Assembly: GCA_903893315.1 (NCBI GenBank)
Contig: CAITLU010000013.1
Coordinates: 219,026-283,025 of the forward strand
Direction: 5' to 3'
Source: an uncultured bacterium
GTDB taxonomy: Bacteria > Desulfobacterota > Binatia > UBA1149 > CAITLU01
Length of the DNA: 64,000 nt
Shown: positions 62,895-64,000 of the stretch, one piece after another
Layout of the letters: each line of letters begins with the position of its first letter
Numbering within the stretch: the first letter of the stretch is position 1
Program-made: the position numbers and the translations under genes
The notes under the pieces: generated by a model
What the model saw: only the letters and a program-made list of their open reading frames with translations
Database searches by the model: none
Told to the model about the DNA's origin: nothing

Positions 62895-64000
62895 CTACCC
62901 TCCCGATCTCGGCGGTGCCACGATCGCCAGCGCCTCGGCTTCACAAAGAAGCTCGGGCCGACACAGTGGGGCCGCGACCAGCGTGCTAGGGAAGCCGTCG
63001 AAGCCGCGATTGCGGAAGATCTCGCGCAGCGCCGGCGCGTCACCCGGGTGCTTCAGGTACGTGACCGCCGAGACTATGTCCCGAAAAGAGGCGCCCTGCG
63101 CGGCAAGAAGCGACGTTATGTTGCGCAGCATCCGATCCGCCTGGCCGGCAAAATCACCGACGTGAACGCTCTGCCCCGTTTCGTCGATGCTGGCCGTCCC
63201 CGAGACGTAAAGAGCGGTCTTGTTCGCATCGACGATGCGCAGCCCGCGCGAAAAGTCCGCGCCGTAGGTCCAGGCCTCGTTGAGCGTCGTGGTCGACATC
63301 AACGTGACTTGCAGCGGCTGCGACGACTTGACCGCGTACAGGCCCATCGAAACGTCGTGAGCATCGGCGAACGCAGCCCCCTGAACACCGGTGCTGGCAG
63401 GCCTTCGCTCGAGACCGCAGCGGTCGAAAAATTCGCGTCGGGCCCGGTTGAGATCGTCGTAGTCCCGGTCGATGTCGCGCAGATAGATCCAGGTACGGAT
63501 CACGTCGCGGAAACTCATCCCGGCCTCGTGCAGAAGACCTTCCGCCGCGCGGAACATGTTGCCGGTCTGCTCGAAGACTCCGTTGCCGCTGCCCCGAATG
63601 TCGCCTGCATGCACGGAGGTCTGCTCGCCGAGCCGAACGACGTTGGCGCGCGCGCCGCCCGTGCACTGCCGACACGAACACGACGGTGCCGTGTCCACCT
63701 CGGTCAGCGACCATGACTGCTCGGGATGAGGAAGCTGCGCGACAACCGCAAGTTCGAAGCAGGCCTCATCGCTCAGGGGCGGCTGCTCGATGCAGGTCAT
63801 CGCCGCTCGACACGCGGGGAGTCCGGCCTTGCCCAGCACCCGGAATCGCGCGTCGATGACAACCGAGAAATCCTGCCGGATGCGGCGGAAGAACAGCGTC
63901 TCCCTGACGACGGCATCGGGCCCGACGCCCTGGCCGGAAAGTAGTTCGAGCAGCGCCGAGTAGGCAGCCTCGGACTGCCGTGCAACCGATGCCGCGCCGT
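62895..64000 (-). CDS. Protein with three tandem Rid (YjgF/RidA) domains, partial at right edge
   Basis: At least 367 residues are visible. The reading frame stays open to the window end, so the N-terminus lies outside. Three successive Rid-like units are visible. The first, truncated, contains LLSGQGVGPDAVVRETLFFRRIRQDF. The second contains VFEQTGNMFRAAEGLLHEAGMSFRDVIRTWIYL. The third contains FAGQADRMLRNITSLLAAQGASFRDIVSAVTYL. A Cys-rich insertion (CSCRQC) sits between the first and second. Single-domain Rid proteins trimerise and deaminate enamines/imines; a three-domain chain could be a covalent trimer. The catalytic Arg of RidA is not obvious. Nine bases separate it from the haem-propeller-TPR gene. 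Confidence 0.8.
   Translation of the reverse strand, partial: GAASVARQSEAAYSALLELLSGQGVGPDAVVRETLFFRRIRQDFSVVIDARFRVLGKAGLPACRAAMTCIEQPPLSDEACFELAVVAQLPHPEQSWSLTEVDTAPSCSCRQCTGGARANVVRLGEQTSVHAGDIRGSGNGVFEQTGNMFRAAEGLLHEAGMSFRDVIRTWIYLRDIDRDYDDLNRARREFFDRCGLERRPASTGVQGAAFADAHDVSMGLYAVKSSQPLQVTLMSTTTLNEAWTYGADFSRGLRIVDANKTALYVSGTASIDETGQSVHVGDFAGQADRMLRNITSLLAAQGASFRDIVSAVTYLKHPGDAPALREIFRNRGFDGFPSTLVAAPLCRPELLCEAEALAIVAPPRSGG

Overview
This 64 kb window comes from a high-GC (by eye about 65%) Gram-negative bacterial chromosome. It has no rRNA, tRNA, CRISPR array or insertion sequence that I can see. The gene set combines cytochrome c maturation, a UbiB kinase, lipoproteins, MltA and LpoB-like envelope proteins, F420/FMN luciferase-like oxidoreductases, acyl-CoA dehydrogenases, phosphatidylcholine synthase and very large exported proteins with DUF4215-type Cys repeats. 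That mix fits a deltaproteobacterial-type lineage such as Candidatus Binatota (Desulfobacterota_B) or a relative. This placement is inferred from gene content and was not computed.

Layout. Positions 1-9.6 kb: glmU (cut by the left edge), an SdiA-regulated-family protein, an L,D-transpeptidase, a phosphatase-like protein lacking its catalytic loop, a thiolase, a beta-carbonic anhydrase, a sulfotransferase, a ThDP enzyme and an RlmN/Cfr-like radical SAM enzyme. 9.7-14.8 kb: two very large secreted proteins in tandem, a beta-helix protein with DUF4215 repeats and a Cys-rich repeat protein. 15.2-20.2 kb: a degenerate CDP-alcohol phosphotransferase-like protein, ccmABC plus a ccmD-like gene, and an ABC1/UbiB kinase. 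20.2-20.5 kb: an intergenic repeat with strong inverted repeats. 20.5-33.1 kb: ribE, clpB, membrane proteins, an ankyrin lipoprotein, phosphatidylcholine synthase, hydrolases, an SDR, an MBL-fold enzyme and mltA. 33.3-37.2 kb: sulfoacetaldehyde acetyltransferase (xsc), an LpoB-like lipoprotein and an alpha/beta hydrolase.

37.3-44.8 kb is a run of co-directional catabolic genes. It holds two translationally coupled hotdog thioesterases, an LLM oxidoreductase, an enoyl-CoA hydratase/isomerase, two acyl-CoA dehydrogenases (one glutaryl-CoA type), a methyltransferase and an EamA exporter. It looks like a CoA-thioester degradation module. 44.9-55.3 kb holds an SGNH esterase on a Cys-repeat stalk, a second LLM enzyme, small envelope proteins, a DUF3237 protein, an orphan DMSO-reductase-family molybdoenzyme and a U32-like protein with two cysteine clusters. 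55.3-58.1 kb holds an M24-family protein and a beta-propeller glycosidase-like protein.

The right end (58.4-64 kb, minus strand) is the most distinctive part. It contains a protein of three tandem Rid domains (cut by the edge), an exported haem-site/beta-propeller/TPR fusion, a tetrahaem protein and a cytochrome c'-like protein. The Ccm system at 16-19 kb could mature these cytochromes. The tetrahaem protein ends in a C-terminal module that also ends the two giant secreted proteins 45 kb away. This suggests a lineage-specific exported domain family that I cannot match to a named family.
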